Shown here piece after piece: positions 17,891 through 27,896 of a stretch of 64,000 nucleotides of DNA (its first letter is position 1; each line of letters begins with the position of its first letter). This DNA comes from JALHVH01 sp963773685 (GTDB lineage Bacteria > Acidobacteriota > Aminicenantia > Aminicenantales > Saccharicenantaceae), in contig CAVZBY010000005.1 of NCBI GenBank assembly GCA_963773685.1, forward strand, positions 186,001-250,000, read 5' to 3'. A program made the translations under genes and the position numbers. The notes under the pieces are model-generated. The model had not been told where the DNA came from. It saw only the letters and a list, made by a program, of their open reading frames with translations, and ran no database searches.

Positions 17891-19065
17891 TTAGGCGCCT
17901 GGAGGTTTTCGCCCTGCTCTCAGCGCTGATCGGGGTCACGATAGGCCCGCGGCTCCGCGCACAGAGTACAGCGCCCGAGGTCTTCGTGATCAGAGCCTCG
18001 AAGATTTTCACCTCTGGGCCCGCCGGCGTCCTCCATAACGCGGCCCTGCTTATCGAGAACGGGAAGATCAAGAGGATCATCCTGGACGAGAACCTGCCCT
18101 CCGTTCCGGTCAAGGATTATTCGGGTCTGACGATAATTCCATGCTTGGTTGACGCCCACACCTATGTATCCGGATACAAGGCTCTTCTCGGGCATACCGG
18201 ACCGATGAGCACCGATCTACCTGCCTATGCCGTTTTCGACCCGGAGAGCCCCGAGGTCCAGGAGGCGCTGTCAGCGGGGATCGGCACCGTGAATTTCTCT
18301 CCCGATAATAGAAACGTCGTGGGAGGTATCAGTTCGGTCCTAAAGCTTCCGTCGGGTTTCAAGCAGCCGCTCGTTTTCCGGAAGGAAGCCTTCCTGAAGA
18401 TATCCTTGAACTCGGAAACCCTGGACCCGGGAACGACCCCGACTTCATTGATGGGCGCTGAAGCCATGCTCGATGAGGCAGTTCGGTCTGCCCAGCGGGG
18501 AGAGGGGCCGAGGGATGGGGTCCTGGGACGGAGGGCTTTTAGGTCGTTGACGAACGGAAGCCTGCGGCCGATCGTAGCCGCTTCCTCCCTTCCGGAGATT
18601 CGTACGGCTCTCTCCTGGCTCGAAAGATGGGGCATTGCGGGGATCCTTTTGGGAGGGGAGGAAGCCGGGCCTTTCGTCGCCGATCTAAAGCGCATGAATG
18701 TCCCCGTACTTCTTTCGCCCATCCAATTCTCGTCTCCGGAAAAAGGGGTCGAAAACGCCATTGGGCTGCTTTCTGGAGGCGTCCAGGTCGCATTTGTCAG
18801 CGACATGCCCGAGGGGCGCCCCCTCGACCTCAGATATTCCGCCTTGGCCCTCTGCCGGCAAGGGGTAACCCAAGAGGAGGCCCTAAAGACGATCACCCTC
18901 CTTCCGGCCTTAATCCTCGGAGTCGGCGAACGGGTGGGGTCCATCGAGGAAGGGAAGGATGCCGATTTCGTTATCCTCTCCGGAGACCCCTTGAACTTGG
19001 GTGCCCGGATCTCGGCCATCTATATCGGCGGGAGGCTTGTGGACGATAGGGAAAGGCCGCGCTGA
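17887..19065 (+). CDS. Amidohydrolase paralogue 2 of 9, partial HxH
   Basis: The ATG at 17887 overlaps the preceding TGA and is chosen over an in-frame ATG at 17872 because it gives a clean signal peptide (MIRRLEVFALLSALIGV). The product has 392 residues. The motif region reads IIPCLVDAHTY, so the first His (91) is kept and the second is Tyr (93). The later barrel His positions are replaced (IVAASSLPEIRTALSW, ILLGGEEA). The C-terminal SIEEGKDADFVILSGDPLN is typical of the family. Either the protein is inactive or it uses a single metal site at most. Confidence 0.82.
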   Translation: MIRRLEVFALLSALIGVTIGPRLRAQSTAPEVFVIRASKIFTSGPAGVLHNAALLIENGKIKRIILDENLPSVPVKDYSGLTIIPCLVDAHTYVSGYKALLGHTGPMSTDLPAYAVFDPESPEVQEALSAGIGTVNFSPDNRNVVGGISSVLKLPSGFKQPLVFRKEAFLKISLNSETLDPGTTPTSLMGAEAMLDEAVRSAQRGEGPRDGVLGRRAFRSLTNGSLRPIVAASSLPEIRTALSWLERWGIAGILLGGEEAGPFVADLKRMNVPVLLSPIQFSSPEKGVENAIGLLSGGVQVAFVSDMPEGRPLDLRYSALALCRQGVTQEEALKTITLLPALILGVGERVGSIEEGKDADFVILSGDPLNLGARISAIYIGGRLVDDRERPR

Positions 19066-20314
19066 ATGAGACCCGTGAACGGAACTCGGCACCGGCTATC
19101 GGCCGGATGGCTTATCGGGTTTACGTTGATATCGATGTCGGGTCTTCTGGGACAAACCCAGGAAACGCTCGTCCTGAAGGTCAAGAAAGCCTTGCTTGGG
19201 GACGGGCTGTCCGTCGGTGATGCCTCGATTGTGATCCGGAACGGCCGGATAGAGTCCGTGACCCGAGGAGTGAAGTCCCCGGGGCCCATGGGACAGCAAA
19301 CCTTTGAGTTTCCCGGGTGTGTGGCGACGCCCGGATTCATCGCCGCGAATGCCTGGATGGAGACCTTCGGGAGGATTCAGGAAGAAGGGTCCGAAGTAAC
19401 CCCCGAAATGAATCTTTATGGATCAATCGACCTCACCGCACTGGATTTCGAGAGAGCATGGCGATCCGGCGTAACGTGCGTCTATCTAGCTCCTGGACAC
19501 CTCAATGTGGTCGGAGGCACGGGGACCGTCCTGAAAACAGTCGGCACCTCCCAGACAGAAAGGCTGGTCAAGAACACGGTCCATCTACGGGTGACCCTCG
19601 GAACCGAACCGGCGCGGGGGAATTCTAAGCCATTTTACGGGGATTTCGGATTAAGAACGCGCCGGCCGCAGAACCGCATGGGGGTCAACGCGATCATACG
19701 CGGCCAATTGATGGAAGCACGGAACAGAGAACGAGATCCGGAGGCCGCTCTTAGCTTCCAGGAAATCATGTTCCGCCGCGTGCTGCATCGGGAGATCCCC
19801 CTGAGGATCCGGGCCAGATCCTATATGGACATCAAGACGGCGTTCAGGCTCCAGGAGGAGTTCGGTTTCAACTGGGTTCTCGAGGACGGCACGGACGCTT
19901 ATCGATATCTCGACGATCTGAAGGCCGGAGGGATTCCGGTTATTTATGGCCCCGCGTACAGGTCCAAAGGGAGAGCAGATTTTAATCCGGAGAATGACCG
20001 CTGGCAGGCCCAGAACGTCCGTCCTGTTGGCCGAAAAAGGCATCCTCTTCGCATTCCAGAATAGCTCTTCGAGCCCCGTAGAGATGTTAAGGGACGACGC
20101 CATATACGCCGTGCGCTCGGGGCTCGATTCGCGCGCTGCCCTCAAGGCCTTGACTTCCTCGGCCGCCGTCATCCTCGGCGTCGACGACCGGCTGGGGACG
20201 CTGGCGCCTGGGATGGACGCCGACATCCTGATCTTTGACGGGGACCCCTTCGATCCCCGAACGCGTCTTATAAAAGTTCTTGTCGGCGGGCGCCTGATGG
20301 ATCCGAACGAATGA
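19066..20314 (+). pseudogene. Amidohydrolase paralogue 3 of 9, frameshifted, HxH lost
   Basis: The ATG follows directly after the previous stop. The first frame is clear to DRWQA, and the family C terminus (TSVLLAEKGILFAF to DADILIFDGDPFD) continues in the +1 frame to 20314. Removing one C from the CCC at 20009-20011 joins the two perfectly and gives about 415 residues. The signal segment is at about 14-29. The metal motif is replaced by PGFIAANAW (89-97). The gene is otherwise colinear with its neighbours, so the shift is either a recent mutation or a residual assembly insertion. Confidence 0.75.
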
Positions 20315-20326
20315 GCGGAGATGGAA

Positions 20327-21568
20327 ATGAGAAAACATAACCCGGTGTTGATTCACTTCCTGTTCGGCCTCCTCGTCCTTTTGCCGTTGACTCTCGAATC
20401 CCAGGTAACGGCCATCAAGGCGGGTAAGATCTACCCCGGCGTCGGGAAGCCGATCGAGCCGGGCGTGATCCTCATCGAGCAAGGGCGAATCACGGCAGTT
20501 GGGGCGAACGTCGAGATCCCGTGGAACGCCGTGGTCCTGGATTATAGCCGCAATGTCATCGTTCCCGGGCTCGTCGAAGCCCATGCCGCGAGGGGCTACG
20601 ATCTGGCCAATGAGACGAACCCGTTAACCCCGTTCGTGACCGTCCTGGACGCCCTAGACCCGTCCCACGACGCCTTTGAGCTGGCGCTCCGGGACGGAGT
20701 GACGACGCTAAACGTTCTTCCGGGAAATGACACGATCCTGGGGGGCATGGGCGCGCTCGTCAAGCCCGTGGGGCTGGTCGTTGAGGACATGCTCCTTCTC
20801 CCCGTATCCGGAATGAAGATGTCCGTTTCGGGAACATCGTCCTTTTCGAGGATGGGAGCCATGGCCCAGCTCCGCCGGTACCTGAACGAGACCAAAGACT
20901 ATATGGCCGGGAACGCGGACGCCAAAGCGATGACCGCGGCGCCCGGGTTCTTCCGTTCCCCCCGATACATCAAATACGAGGCCGTCGCGGATCTCATGTC
21001 CGGCCGCTTCCAGGCATTCGTTTTCTGCGAGACAGCTGGGGACGTCCTGCGCGCGCAGGCCCTATGCGCGGAGTATGGAATCGCAAAGAGTTTTGTCCTA
21101 GGACCCGATTGCATAAGAGCCGCGGAGGCCGTCGTTGGGGAGAGGTTGAACATCGTCCTCGATCCGGATCTCATCCGTTTCGAGCAGGATCCTGAGACGA
21201 AGAGCGTGAGAAGGATCGAGATCGCCCGGGCCTTCCATGAAAAAGGCATCGCCTTCGCCCTTCAATCCGATCCCCTGAGGGTGGATGCAAGGAGCCTGTT
21301 CTATCAGGGAATGAGGGCCATGAGCCAGGGCCTAACGCGCGAGGAGGCGCTCGAATCCATCACCTTGATCCCGGCCCGTATCCTTGGGATGGATACTACG
21401 ATCGGCTCCCTCGAGCCCGGGAAGGCGGCGAACCTCGTCGTCCTCGACGGGGAGCCCTTCGAGCTCATGACCCATAATGAATTCGTGATGATCGATGGGA
21501 AAGTCGCCTATGACCGCCGGAACGACCGGAAACTCAGACAGCTCATAGATGAGAAAATCGACCGATAG
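20327..21568 (+). CDS. Amidohydrolase paralogue 4 of 9, degenerate HxH
   Basis: The start at 20327 has GGAG 6 bp upstream; an ATG 6 bp earlier is less well placed. The 413-residue product has a signal peptide ending near LESQV. The motif is VPGLVEAHAARG, so the first His (86) is present and the second is Ala (88). The stretch FQAFVFCETAGDVLRAQAL replaces the usual barrel His. The C terminus SLEPGKAANLVVLDGEPFE has an Asn in place of the usual Asp of KDAD. The gene lies 12 bp after its upstream neighbour and 17 bp before the next. Confidence 0.82.
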   Translation: MRKHNPVLIHFLFGLLVLLPLTLESQVTAIKAGKIYPGVGKPIEPGVILIEQGRITAVGANVEIPWNAVVLDYSRNVIVPGLVEAHAARGYDLANETNPLTPFVTVLDALDPSHDAFELALRDGVTTLNVLPGNDTILGGMGALVKPVGLVVEDMLLLPVSGMKMSVSGTSSFSRMGAMAQLRRYLNETKDYMAGNADAKAMTAAPGFFRSPRYIKYEAVADLMSGRFQAFVFCETAGDVLRAQALCAEYGIAKSFVLGPDCIRAAEAVVGERLNIVLDPDLIRFEQDPETKSVRRIEIARAFHEKGIAFALQSDPLRVDARSLFYQGMRAMSQGLTREEALESITLIPARILGMDTTIGSLEPGKAANLVVLDGEPFELMTHNEFVMIDGKVAYDRRNDRKLRQLIDEKIDR

Positions 21569-21585
21569 GACCCGTTGAGCGCGAC

Positions 21586-22821
21586 ATGAAGAGACGTCTT
21601 TGGTTTTTCGCTACGCTGTGGCTGGCGCTCTGGCCGGCCGCGAGCCAAGCGGCCGGGATCCTGGTCATCCGGGGAGGCCAGGTCCATACCGCGGTCGGAG
21701 ACGTCCTGGATGATGTGATGATTGTCGTGAAGGACGGGAAGATCGTTTCCCTCGGGCCATGGGTTTCGGTTCCCCCCGGTACCAAGACCCTAGATGCCCG
21801 AGGCTGTATCCTTTATCCGGGATTCGTCGCTGTTACTTTGACCGACGATAAAAAGGAAGGGAAGGATATTCTGGCGATGACGCCCGATTCCGTGGCCATG
21901 GACGCGCAGGACGACCGGGCGGATCGGCGACGCCTTCTGGCCGGGGGCGTCACCTCGTTTTATATAAGCCCCGGCACATCCCGGTTCCTTCCGGGCAGAG
22001 GATCTGTCATCAAACCGGGAGGAGACGGCGTCCGTGCCTCGACCGTCCGGCGGGCTGCTACCCTTGGCATCAATTTTACCGAACGGGCTATGCGGTCCCC
22101 GTTGATCGACGTTTTTCCTGCCCCGATCGGTCCGGAGAATCCCCTGGTTCCCTCGCGAAGACAATTTCCGTCCTCCTCGTTGGAGGCCTATTGGGGCCTC
22201 CGCGAGCTCATGCTCGAATCCCCCTTCCAGGGTGAATTCGCCGCCGAAATGGCGGCCGTTTCCGGGACATTACGAGAGGTCGTTGAGCAGCACCTTCCGG
22301 TCGTCGTCGGATACCGAAAGCCGTCGGAAGCCCTGCGGATGATCGAATTATCTAAGGAACTAGACTTTCCCCTGGTTCTTATGGGAAATGAGGGGACGGC
22401 CCGGTTAGCGGATGTCCTCAAGGATAGTGGCATTTCCGTTATCGCTCCATTCTCTGCACGGCCTCTCGGCCAACTCCCGGGTGACGGGGGATCCGGGGAG
22501 TTCCCGAACACCATGGATCCCTCAGATATCGCCGAATTGATGCGGAAAGGCGTCCGCGTGGCCCTCTGCCCTTTGTTTGATAAGGATCTTCCGGACTTGT
22601 TCCGGCTGACCCAGTATTTCCGGAGATATGGCCTTTCCCCCGAAGAACTGCTGAAGACCATCACTATCAATCCAGCCGATATGTTTAGCGTGGCAGGCAG
22701 AATCGGGAGCCTTCGGCCGGGGCGGGATGCCGATATCCTCATCTATCGGAAAGACGGAGACAAGCCCTTCCTCAGGCTCAAATCCGTGATGATCGAGGGG
22801 GAAATCGTTCATGAAGAATAG
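21586..22821 (+). CDS. Amidohydrolase paralogue 5 of 9, HxH lost
   Basis: The product has 411 residues with a strong signal peptide (MKRRLWFFATLWLALWPAAS, then QA). After YPGF the expected metal motif is VAVTLTDD (81-88), with no histidine. The barrel strands read LPVVVGYRKPSEALRMIEL and FPLVLMGNEGTARL and also lack His. The C-terminal SLRPGRDADILIYRKDGD marks the composite domain. A dedicated hydrolytic role is unlikely. It overlaps the start of the next gene by 11 bp. Confidence 0.82.
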   Translation: MKRRLWFFATLWLALWPAASQAAGILVIRGGQVHTAVGDVLDDVMIVVKDGKIVSLGPWVSVPPGTKTLDARGCILYPGFVAVTLTDDKKEGKDILAMTPDSVAMDAQDDRADRRRLLAGGVTSFYISPGTSRFLPGRGSVIKPGGDGVRASTVRRAATLGINFTERAMRSPLIDVFPAPIGPENPLVPSRRQFPSSSLEAYWGLRELMLESPFQGEFAAEMAAVSGTLREVVEQHLPVVVGYRKPSEALRMIELSKELDFPLVLMGNEGTARLADVLKDSGISVIAPFSARPLGQLPGDGGSGEFPNTMDPSDIAELMRKGVRVALCPLFDKDLPDLFRLTQYFRRYGLSPEELLKTITINPADMFSVAGRIGSLRPGRDADILIYRKDGDKPFLRLKSVMIEGEIVHEE

Positions 22822-24127
22822 TGTTCTCCGGACATTGAAGGGCGGGAGGCTGGCGATCCTTTCGCTTGCCCTTCTCTCCGGGACCGTTTCGGCGGCAGCA
22901 CCGTCCGACAATCCCGTCTATATCCTTTCCCGGAGGATCTACGCCGGAGACCAGCATGCGTATATCGAGAACGGCGGCATGCTGATTCGGGACGGGCGGA
23001 TCGTGCGCCTGGACAAAAAGGCCAAGCCGCCGAAAGACGCCAGAATCATCGATACCCGGGAGAAAACGATTATTCCGGGACTGATCGATGCTCACTCCCA
23101 TCTCGGATTTGGACGGGAAGATCTGAATTTCGATTCGGTGCCTGCTCCCGCCTGGAGGGCCCCGCTTCCGGATTCCCTGAAGCCTTATTATCCCGTGAAA
23201 AGAGCGCCGGCCCCGCCGGAGATCGAGGTCCATTTTCGGGCCGGATCGGCGCTCTTTTATCGAGACACGGACTTCCGAAGGGCTCTGGCCGAGGGAGTGA
23301 CTCTTTTGAAGGTCGCCATTTCTACTCCCGGTCCAACAAGCGGGATCTCCGCCTGCGTCAGGACCGGAGCCTCGAACCAGTCGGATTTCCTCGTAAAGGA
23401 TCGCGTGGCCGTCGAATATTCCTTCGCGGGGTCCGGCAACGTCATGTTGAGTCACGGGAATCTCCGGAAGCTGTTTCGGGACGCCCGAGATTACGGGGAA
23501 AAGATCCGTAAGGCCCGGACGTCCCTTGAGAAGTCCCGAACCCGGGCGTTGACCGTTCCTCCGGAATCGAGCCTTATTCCAGAGCCCCCTGGAAATGAGA
23601 ACCTGGACGCGGCTCTCGATGTCCTCGAGGGGCGAATGCCCTTGATGATTCGGGCTGACAAGGAGAACGAGATCCTTGCCGCGCTGGAGATCAAGGATGA
23701 ATTCCATATTAAGCTGGTCCTTGTCGGGGCTGGCGAAATGAGCGGGATGGTCGGGGACCTCGTATCCAGGAAAGTGCCTGTTATCATCGACCCGCGGGCG
23801 CTCCTGGATGACGCGAAGGAGGGGGCGGAAGCCGTTAAGAGGCTCCTCGCGAGCGGCATCCCGGTGGCCCTCGGTTCCGGAACGGGATCGGCGATCGAAT
23901 TTTTTCACTATGAGTTGCTTCTCCTCGTCCAGAAGGGATTGGACAGGTCCGATGTGCTGGACATGGCCTCCGTCCACGGGGCGAAGATCCTGGGGATGGA
24001 GAACAGGGTCGGGTCGCTGGCCCCGGGCCGTGAGGCCGATTTCGTGGTCTTGAGCGGCGACCCGTTCGAACTTGATACGCATATCGAACAGGTATTCATG
24101 AACGGCCGCAGGGTGTATGAAAGATGA
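22811..24127 (+). CDS. Amidohydrolase paralogue 6 of 9, HxH retained
   Basis: The product has 438 residues with a signal peptide to about residue 29. It keeps the complete first metal motif, IIPGLIDAHSHLG (His 95 and 97). The barrel histidines and the final catalytic Asp are not evident: MPLMIRADKENEILAAL has no His, and the usual GSD reads GSGTGS. It may bind one metal but is unlikely to be a normal binuclear amidohydrolase. The C terminus SLAPGREADFVVLSGDPFE is canonical. It overlaps both neighbours by a few bases. Confidence 0.83.
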   Translation: MKNSVLRTLKGGRLAILSLALLSGTVSAAAPSDNPVYILSRRIYAGDQHAYIENGGMLIRDGRIVRLDKKAKPPKDARIIDTREKTIIPGLIDAHSHLGFGREDLNFDSVPAPAWRAPLPDSLKPYYPVKRAPAPPEIEVHFRAGSALFYRDTDFRRALAEGVTLLKVAISTPGPTSGISACVRTGASNQSDFLVKDRVAVEYSFAGSGNVMLSHGNLRKLFRDARDYGEKIRKARTSLEKSRTRALTVPPESSLIPEPPGNENLDAALDVLEGRMPLMIRADKENEILAALEIKDEFHIKLVLVGAGEMSGMVGDLVSRKVPVIIDPRALLDDAKEGAEAVKRLLASGIPVALGSGTGSAIEFFHYELLLLVQKGLDRSDVLDMASVHGAKILGMENRVGSLAPGREADFVVLSGDPFELDTHIEQVFMNGRRVYER

Positions 24128-25369
24128 AAAAGAACGCCTTTGTGATGGTGAGCCTTTGCGCGGCTCTCGTTCTCCCCGGATGGAGCAGATCTTCCGCCGA
24201 AGGGCCTTCCCAATATGCCATCAAGGCTTCGCGGATCCTGACGATTACCGGGGGGATCGTCAAGGACGGGATCGTCCTCATTAAGGGCGGGAAGATCGAA
24301 AAGGTCGTCGAATCGGCCGCGCTCCCTCCCGGCTACCGGCTGATCGATGCCTCCGACAAGTGGCTCCTCCCCGGTTTCGTGGATGCACATTCGCATTCGG
24401 GCGGGGAAGGCTGGGGGGATATCAACGAAGCCATCTATCAGCTGAATCCCGACCTGCGGATCCTGGAACGTCATCGCCCTGAACACGCCCCAGCTGAAGA
24501 GGGCCGTCGCCGGTGGGGTCACGACCATCAATTTCATGCCGGGCAGCGCGAGCAACAATGGAGGGACAGGGATCGTCATGAAAACGGCCGGGGACGACCT
24601 GGACGCGGTCGTCCTTCGCTTCCCGGGCGTATTGAAGATCGCCCAAGCGGGAAATCCGGAGAGGGCGCTCACGGGAGAAATCGGAGCGGGACGGCTGGGC
24701 ATGACCTGGCAATTGAGGATGCTGATGAGGGAGATCATGGCCTATTATAACGCGTGGGCCGATTACCGGGCCGGAAAGACGGAGGTTCGGCCGGAGCGGG
24801 ACATCCGATATGAGGACATCATGGGCGTTTTCGACAACACCTTGCCCATATTCGTCCACGCGGCCTGGGCCCAGCCCGTCCAGGAGGTCTTCCGGATGTA
24901 CCTCGAGGAATTCGGGATCCGGACGGCCGTCATCACGCACGGGGAATTCGGGGCTTACCGGAACGGGCCGGCGATTGCCCAGAGGACCGTCCGCTTTGAT
25001 TGCGGCCCCAGGCTTTATGATTTCGAGGAGGATTCGTTCCGGGGGATCGCCACAGAATACGCCAAGGGCGGGGTCAAGGGCATTTCGCTTAACACCGATT
25101 CGTACGGAGACGCGCCGGAGAGGCTGTTCCTCCAGGCAGCCATGGCCGTCCGGTTCGGATTCGACGAGGACAAGGCCCTTGAGGCCATCACGATAAATCC
25201 GGCGCGAGCGTTGGGATTGGATCGGAGGATCGGGAGCATCGAGGCGGGAAAGGACGCGGACCTCGTCGTCTGGACGGGGAATCCGCTGGACGCCCGCAGC
25301 CACGTCGTCCTGTCCCTCATCGACGGAAAGGTCGTCTATGATGGCTCCAGGGAAGAGCAAAGGTATTAG
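24124..25369 (+). pseudogene. Amidohydrolase paralogue 7 of 9, full ligand set but frameshifted
   Basis: The ATGA overlap with the previous gene sets the start, and a signal peptide covers about residues 1-26. The first frame carries LLPGFVDAHSHSGGEG (His 89 and 91). One extra base at about 24460-24466 moves the rest into the +1 frame, which runs NVIALNTPQLKRAVAGGVTT to the TAG at 25369. The corrected 414-residue protein also keeps His in PIFVHAAWAQ, His in VITHGEFGAYRNG and Asp in SLNTDSYGD. It is therefore the only array member whose complete catalytic set can be read. Homologues act on dipeptides and cyclic amides. Confidence 0.77.
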
Positions 25370-25370
25370 G

Positions 25371-26606
25371 ATGGATACCCTGAAGGGAAGCGTCGATCGA
25401 TCGTCAAGTCCTGAAGCTCGAGGGCGTTGCCGGGAACTTATTGGAGGGTCTCTTTTTCTTCTGGCAGTCTCCCTCGCATCGGGCCGGGACCTGATCGCCC
25501 TGAAGGCCGGACGCATTCAGACCGTCGCCAACGGAATGATCGATCGCGGGATCATCCTTGTCCGCGGGGATAGGATCATCGAGATAGGGCCCGACGTTAT
25601 CATCCCGCCCGGAACCGACGTCCTGGACTTCCCGGACGGATTCATCATGCCCGGAATCGTTTCCCCGGATTCGAACCTCGGCATCTCCGGCCAATCCTCC
25701 CTCAGCGAAGACGAAGCCTCCAAGTTCCCAGCCGTCCTTGGAAAGAATATAGCGGATCATCGCGTCGTCTTTTCGATCGATCCGGGCCATTCTGATTATG
25801 CCTTAGCCTTGCGGAACGGGTTCACGACCTTGGCGATAGCCCCTCCCGCCGCGGGCATTTCCGGGTTGGGTGTCCTGGCCACACCCGGCCCCCGACACCT
25901 CCAAGACATGGTTTTCGAGAGGGACGCATTCCTAAAGATATCGGTCCTGATCAACACTCCGTTCCGGCGGATGTTGAAAACCTCGCTGGAGGGCGCGCAG
26001 AAGGGACTGAAGGAGGACGGGGGCAGCGACGGAACGGCCGGCAAGGGCGAAAGCCTGGACGAAAACTCGGAGGTCTTCATCCGCGTGGTGACCGGCCGGA
26101 TCCCGCTCATCGCCGATTGCACGACTCCGAATTCCGTCGCGTACCTTCTTGACGCGATCGCTCCGTATCCCCGGGTCCGACTTGCCGTCAGGGGCGGTGC
26201 CGAGGTCTACAAAGCGGGAACGATTTTAAAGGATAAATCAATCCCCGTCATCCTGGAACCTTTGATCGGCGAGATCTCTTCAAGCACAAATCCCTATCCT
26301 GAAAGAACGAACTATGTCCTGAAATGTCTGCGGCTCGGATTAGAGATTGCTTTTCAAGCTCCGGGAACGGCTAAGGAACAAATCCGGCTCTTCGACTACC
26401 TAAACAGGCTTCGCGAGCTCGGCGTGGACAAGGAGGCGCTAATAAGGGGGATCACCGTTATCCCGGCCCGGATCCTGGGCATCGAGTCGCGCGCCGGAAG
26501 CCTGGAGAAGGGGAAAAGGGCTGATCTCATCGTCTTCCGCTGCGATCCGCTGGATGGCGCTCCCGTCATCGAAGCGGTCATGGCAGGCGGGAAGGTCATC
26601 CGATGA
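25371..26606 (+). CDS. Amidohydrolase paralogue 8 of 9, HxH lost
   Basis: The ATG at 25371 comes one base after the previous stop and has AAAGG and AGG sites just upstream. The product has 411 residues with a late hydrophobic signal (GGSLFLLAVSLASG, 25-38). The motif region is IMPGIVSPDSNLG, so both histidines are missing. A charged insert with many Gly, Lys and Asp residues lies in the middle (KEDGGSDGTAGKGES). The C-terminal SLEKGKRADLIVFRCDPLD is family-typical. The next gene overlaps by 4 bp. Confidence 0.82.
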   Translation: MDTLKGSVDRSSSPEARGRCRELIGGSLFLLAVSLASGRDLIALKAGRIQTVANGMIDRGIILVRGDRIIEIGPDVIIPPGTDVLDFPDGFIMPGIVSPDSNLGISGQSSLSEDEASKFPAVLGKNIADHRVVFSIDPGHSDYALALRNGFTTLAIAPPAAGISGLGVLATPGPRHLQDMVFERDAFLKISVLINTPFRRMLKTSLEGAQKGLKEDGGSDGTAGKGESLDENSEVFIRVVTGRIPLIADCTTPNSVAYLLDAIAPYPRVRLAVRGGAEVYKAGTILKDKSIPVILEPLIGEISSSTNPYPERTNYVLKCLRLGLEIAFQAPGTAKEQIRLFDYLNRLRELGVDKEALIRGITVIPARILGIESRAGSLEKGKRADLIVFRCDPLDGAPVIEAVMAGGKVIR

Positions 26607-27862
26607 AACGGGTCGGAACAGCAATCCTATTGATCTTTTGGCTCGGGGCCGGTTTCACTGTCAGGGGCCAGGCGCCGTCCGAAGTGACCCGAAGACGCGT
26701 CCTCTTCATCAAGGGCGGGACTGTTCATACGATGGTCCGCGGCGACATCCAGGGCGGCTGCATCCTGATCGAGGACGGGAAGATCATTAAAGTCGGAAAG
26801 GACCTCGTTCCGCCGCCCGGGGCCGCCATCCTCGAGACCTCGAGCCGATGGATCATGCCGGGTTTCGTCGTGGCCCAATCCGTGCCCGTTGGGATGGCGC
26901 CCCTCGTCAAAGAGGATGTGGATCCCGCCGTGGCCGATTATCTTGATCCCTTTAGCCTGGAATTCCGGGTTTGTCTCGCTTCCGGGATCACGACCCTCGG
27001 CCCGAGCTTCGACTATGGGCTCTACCCTGTCCCCGGCCCCGAAAAGAAACCCTATTCTTTTCGGAACGCCGTCATCAAGCCGGCCTATGGCCGTCTCGAA
27101 GGCGTCGTAATCCGGGAGCCCGGCTACCTCTATATCGACGTGCCCGGCCTCACCCCCCCCGCGAAGGCCGACTTGAGGAACCTCCTGTTGAAAGCCCGTG
27201 ATTTCGTCTGCGAAGGGGCGAAGTCCGAGCCTCCGGCCGAATTGCGCAATTACGTGTCCGTGATCAAGGGGGAGCTGCCCGTACGATTCAAGGCCGGGCA
27301 GAAAAAGGATATTTTAAAGGTCCTGTCGTTAGTGGACGAATTCGGGGTCCGAGCCCAGATCCTCGGCGCCGAGGAGGGGTGGCTTCTGGCTGGAGAGATG
27401 GCCCGAAGGAATATTACCGCCATCCTCCAGCCGCAAGCGGTCATCGAAAAGGATCCTTACCTAGACCGCCCGAACGGATCGGCCTTCCGGAATCCTCTTT
27501 TCCTGAAGAAGGGAGGAGTCAGATTCGCCCTGATCCCGCCTTCTCCAGGAGTGACCATGAGCGGTATTCTGGGCGGCGATCTACTGACTTTTCCCCTTAC
27601 TGGAGCTTTCGCGGTCAGGGGCGGACTGGAAGAGAAGGACGCTCTCCGGGCGATGACCGTCGTGCCAGCCGAAATGCTGGGGGTTTCCCAGCGGGTCGGG
27701 ACAATCGAGCCGGGCAAGGACGCCGACATCATCGTTTGCGATGGGAATCCCCTAGACTATCGCAGTTACGTTGTATACACGATTCTCGACGGGGAGATCG
27801 TTTACGACAAGACCAACTCTTCGTTCTTCAAGAACATCCCGCGTGCGAAGAGGCTCTTTTAG
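26603..27862 (+). CDS. Amidohydrolase paralogue 9 of 9, HxH lost
   Basis: The product has 419 residues with a signal peptide to about residue 23. The metal motif is replaced by IMPGFVVAQSVPVG (no His). Barrel segments LPVRFKAGQKKDILKVLSL and RAQILGAEEGWLLAGEM keep the fold but not the ligands. The composite C terminus TIEPGKDADIIVCDGNPLD is intact. It is the last amidohydrolase before the S9 peptidase gene, 35 bp downstream, which has its own strong ribosome site. Confidence 0.82.
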   Translation: MKRVGTAILLIFWLGAGFTVRGQAPSEVTRRRVLFIKGGTVHTMVRGDIQGGCILIEDGKIIKVGKDLVPPPGAAILETSSRWIMPGFVVAQSVPVGMAPLVKEDVDPAVADYLDPFSLEFRVCLASGITTLGPSFDYGLYPVPGPEKKPYSFRNAVIKPAYGRLEGVVIREPGYLYIDVPGLTPPAKADLRNLLLKARDFVCEGAKSEPPAELRNYVSVIKGELPVRFKAGQKKDILKVLSLVDEFGVRAQILGAEEGWLLAGEMARRNITAILQPQAVIEKDPYLDRPNGSAFRNPLFLKKGGVRFALIPPSPGVTMSGILGGDLLTFPLTGAFAVRGGLEEKDALRAMTVVPAEMLGVSQRVGTIEPGKDADIIVCDGNPLDYRSYVVYTILDGEIVYDKTNSSFFKNIPRAKRLF

Positions 27863-27896
27863 CGGGAGACGGAGACCGTTCTGCGGAGGAAAGTCC

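Noticed and set aside
20000..20020. Programmed ribosomal frameshifting in amidohydrolase paralogue 3
   Set aside because: No slippery heptamer or downstream structure, and the other frameshifted genes share no common motif here.
22778..24082. Very long antisense frame opposite amidohydrolase paralogue 6
   Set aside because: The low-complexity Arg/Gly/Pro/His-rich translation is what GC-rich codon bias yields on the opposite strand; similar shadows occur at 24422-25516 and 40366-41655.
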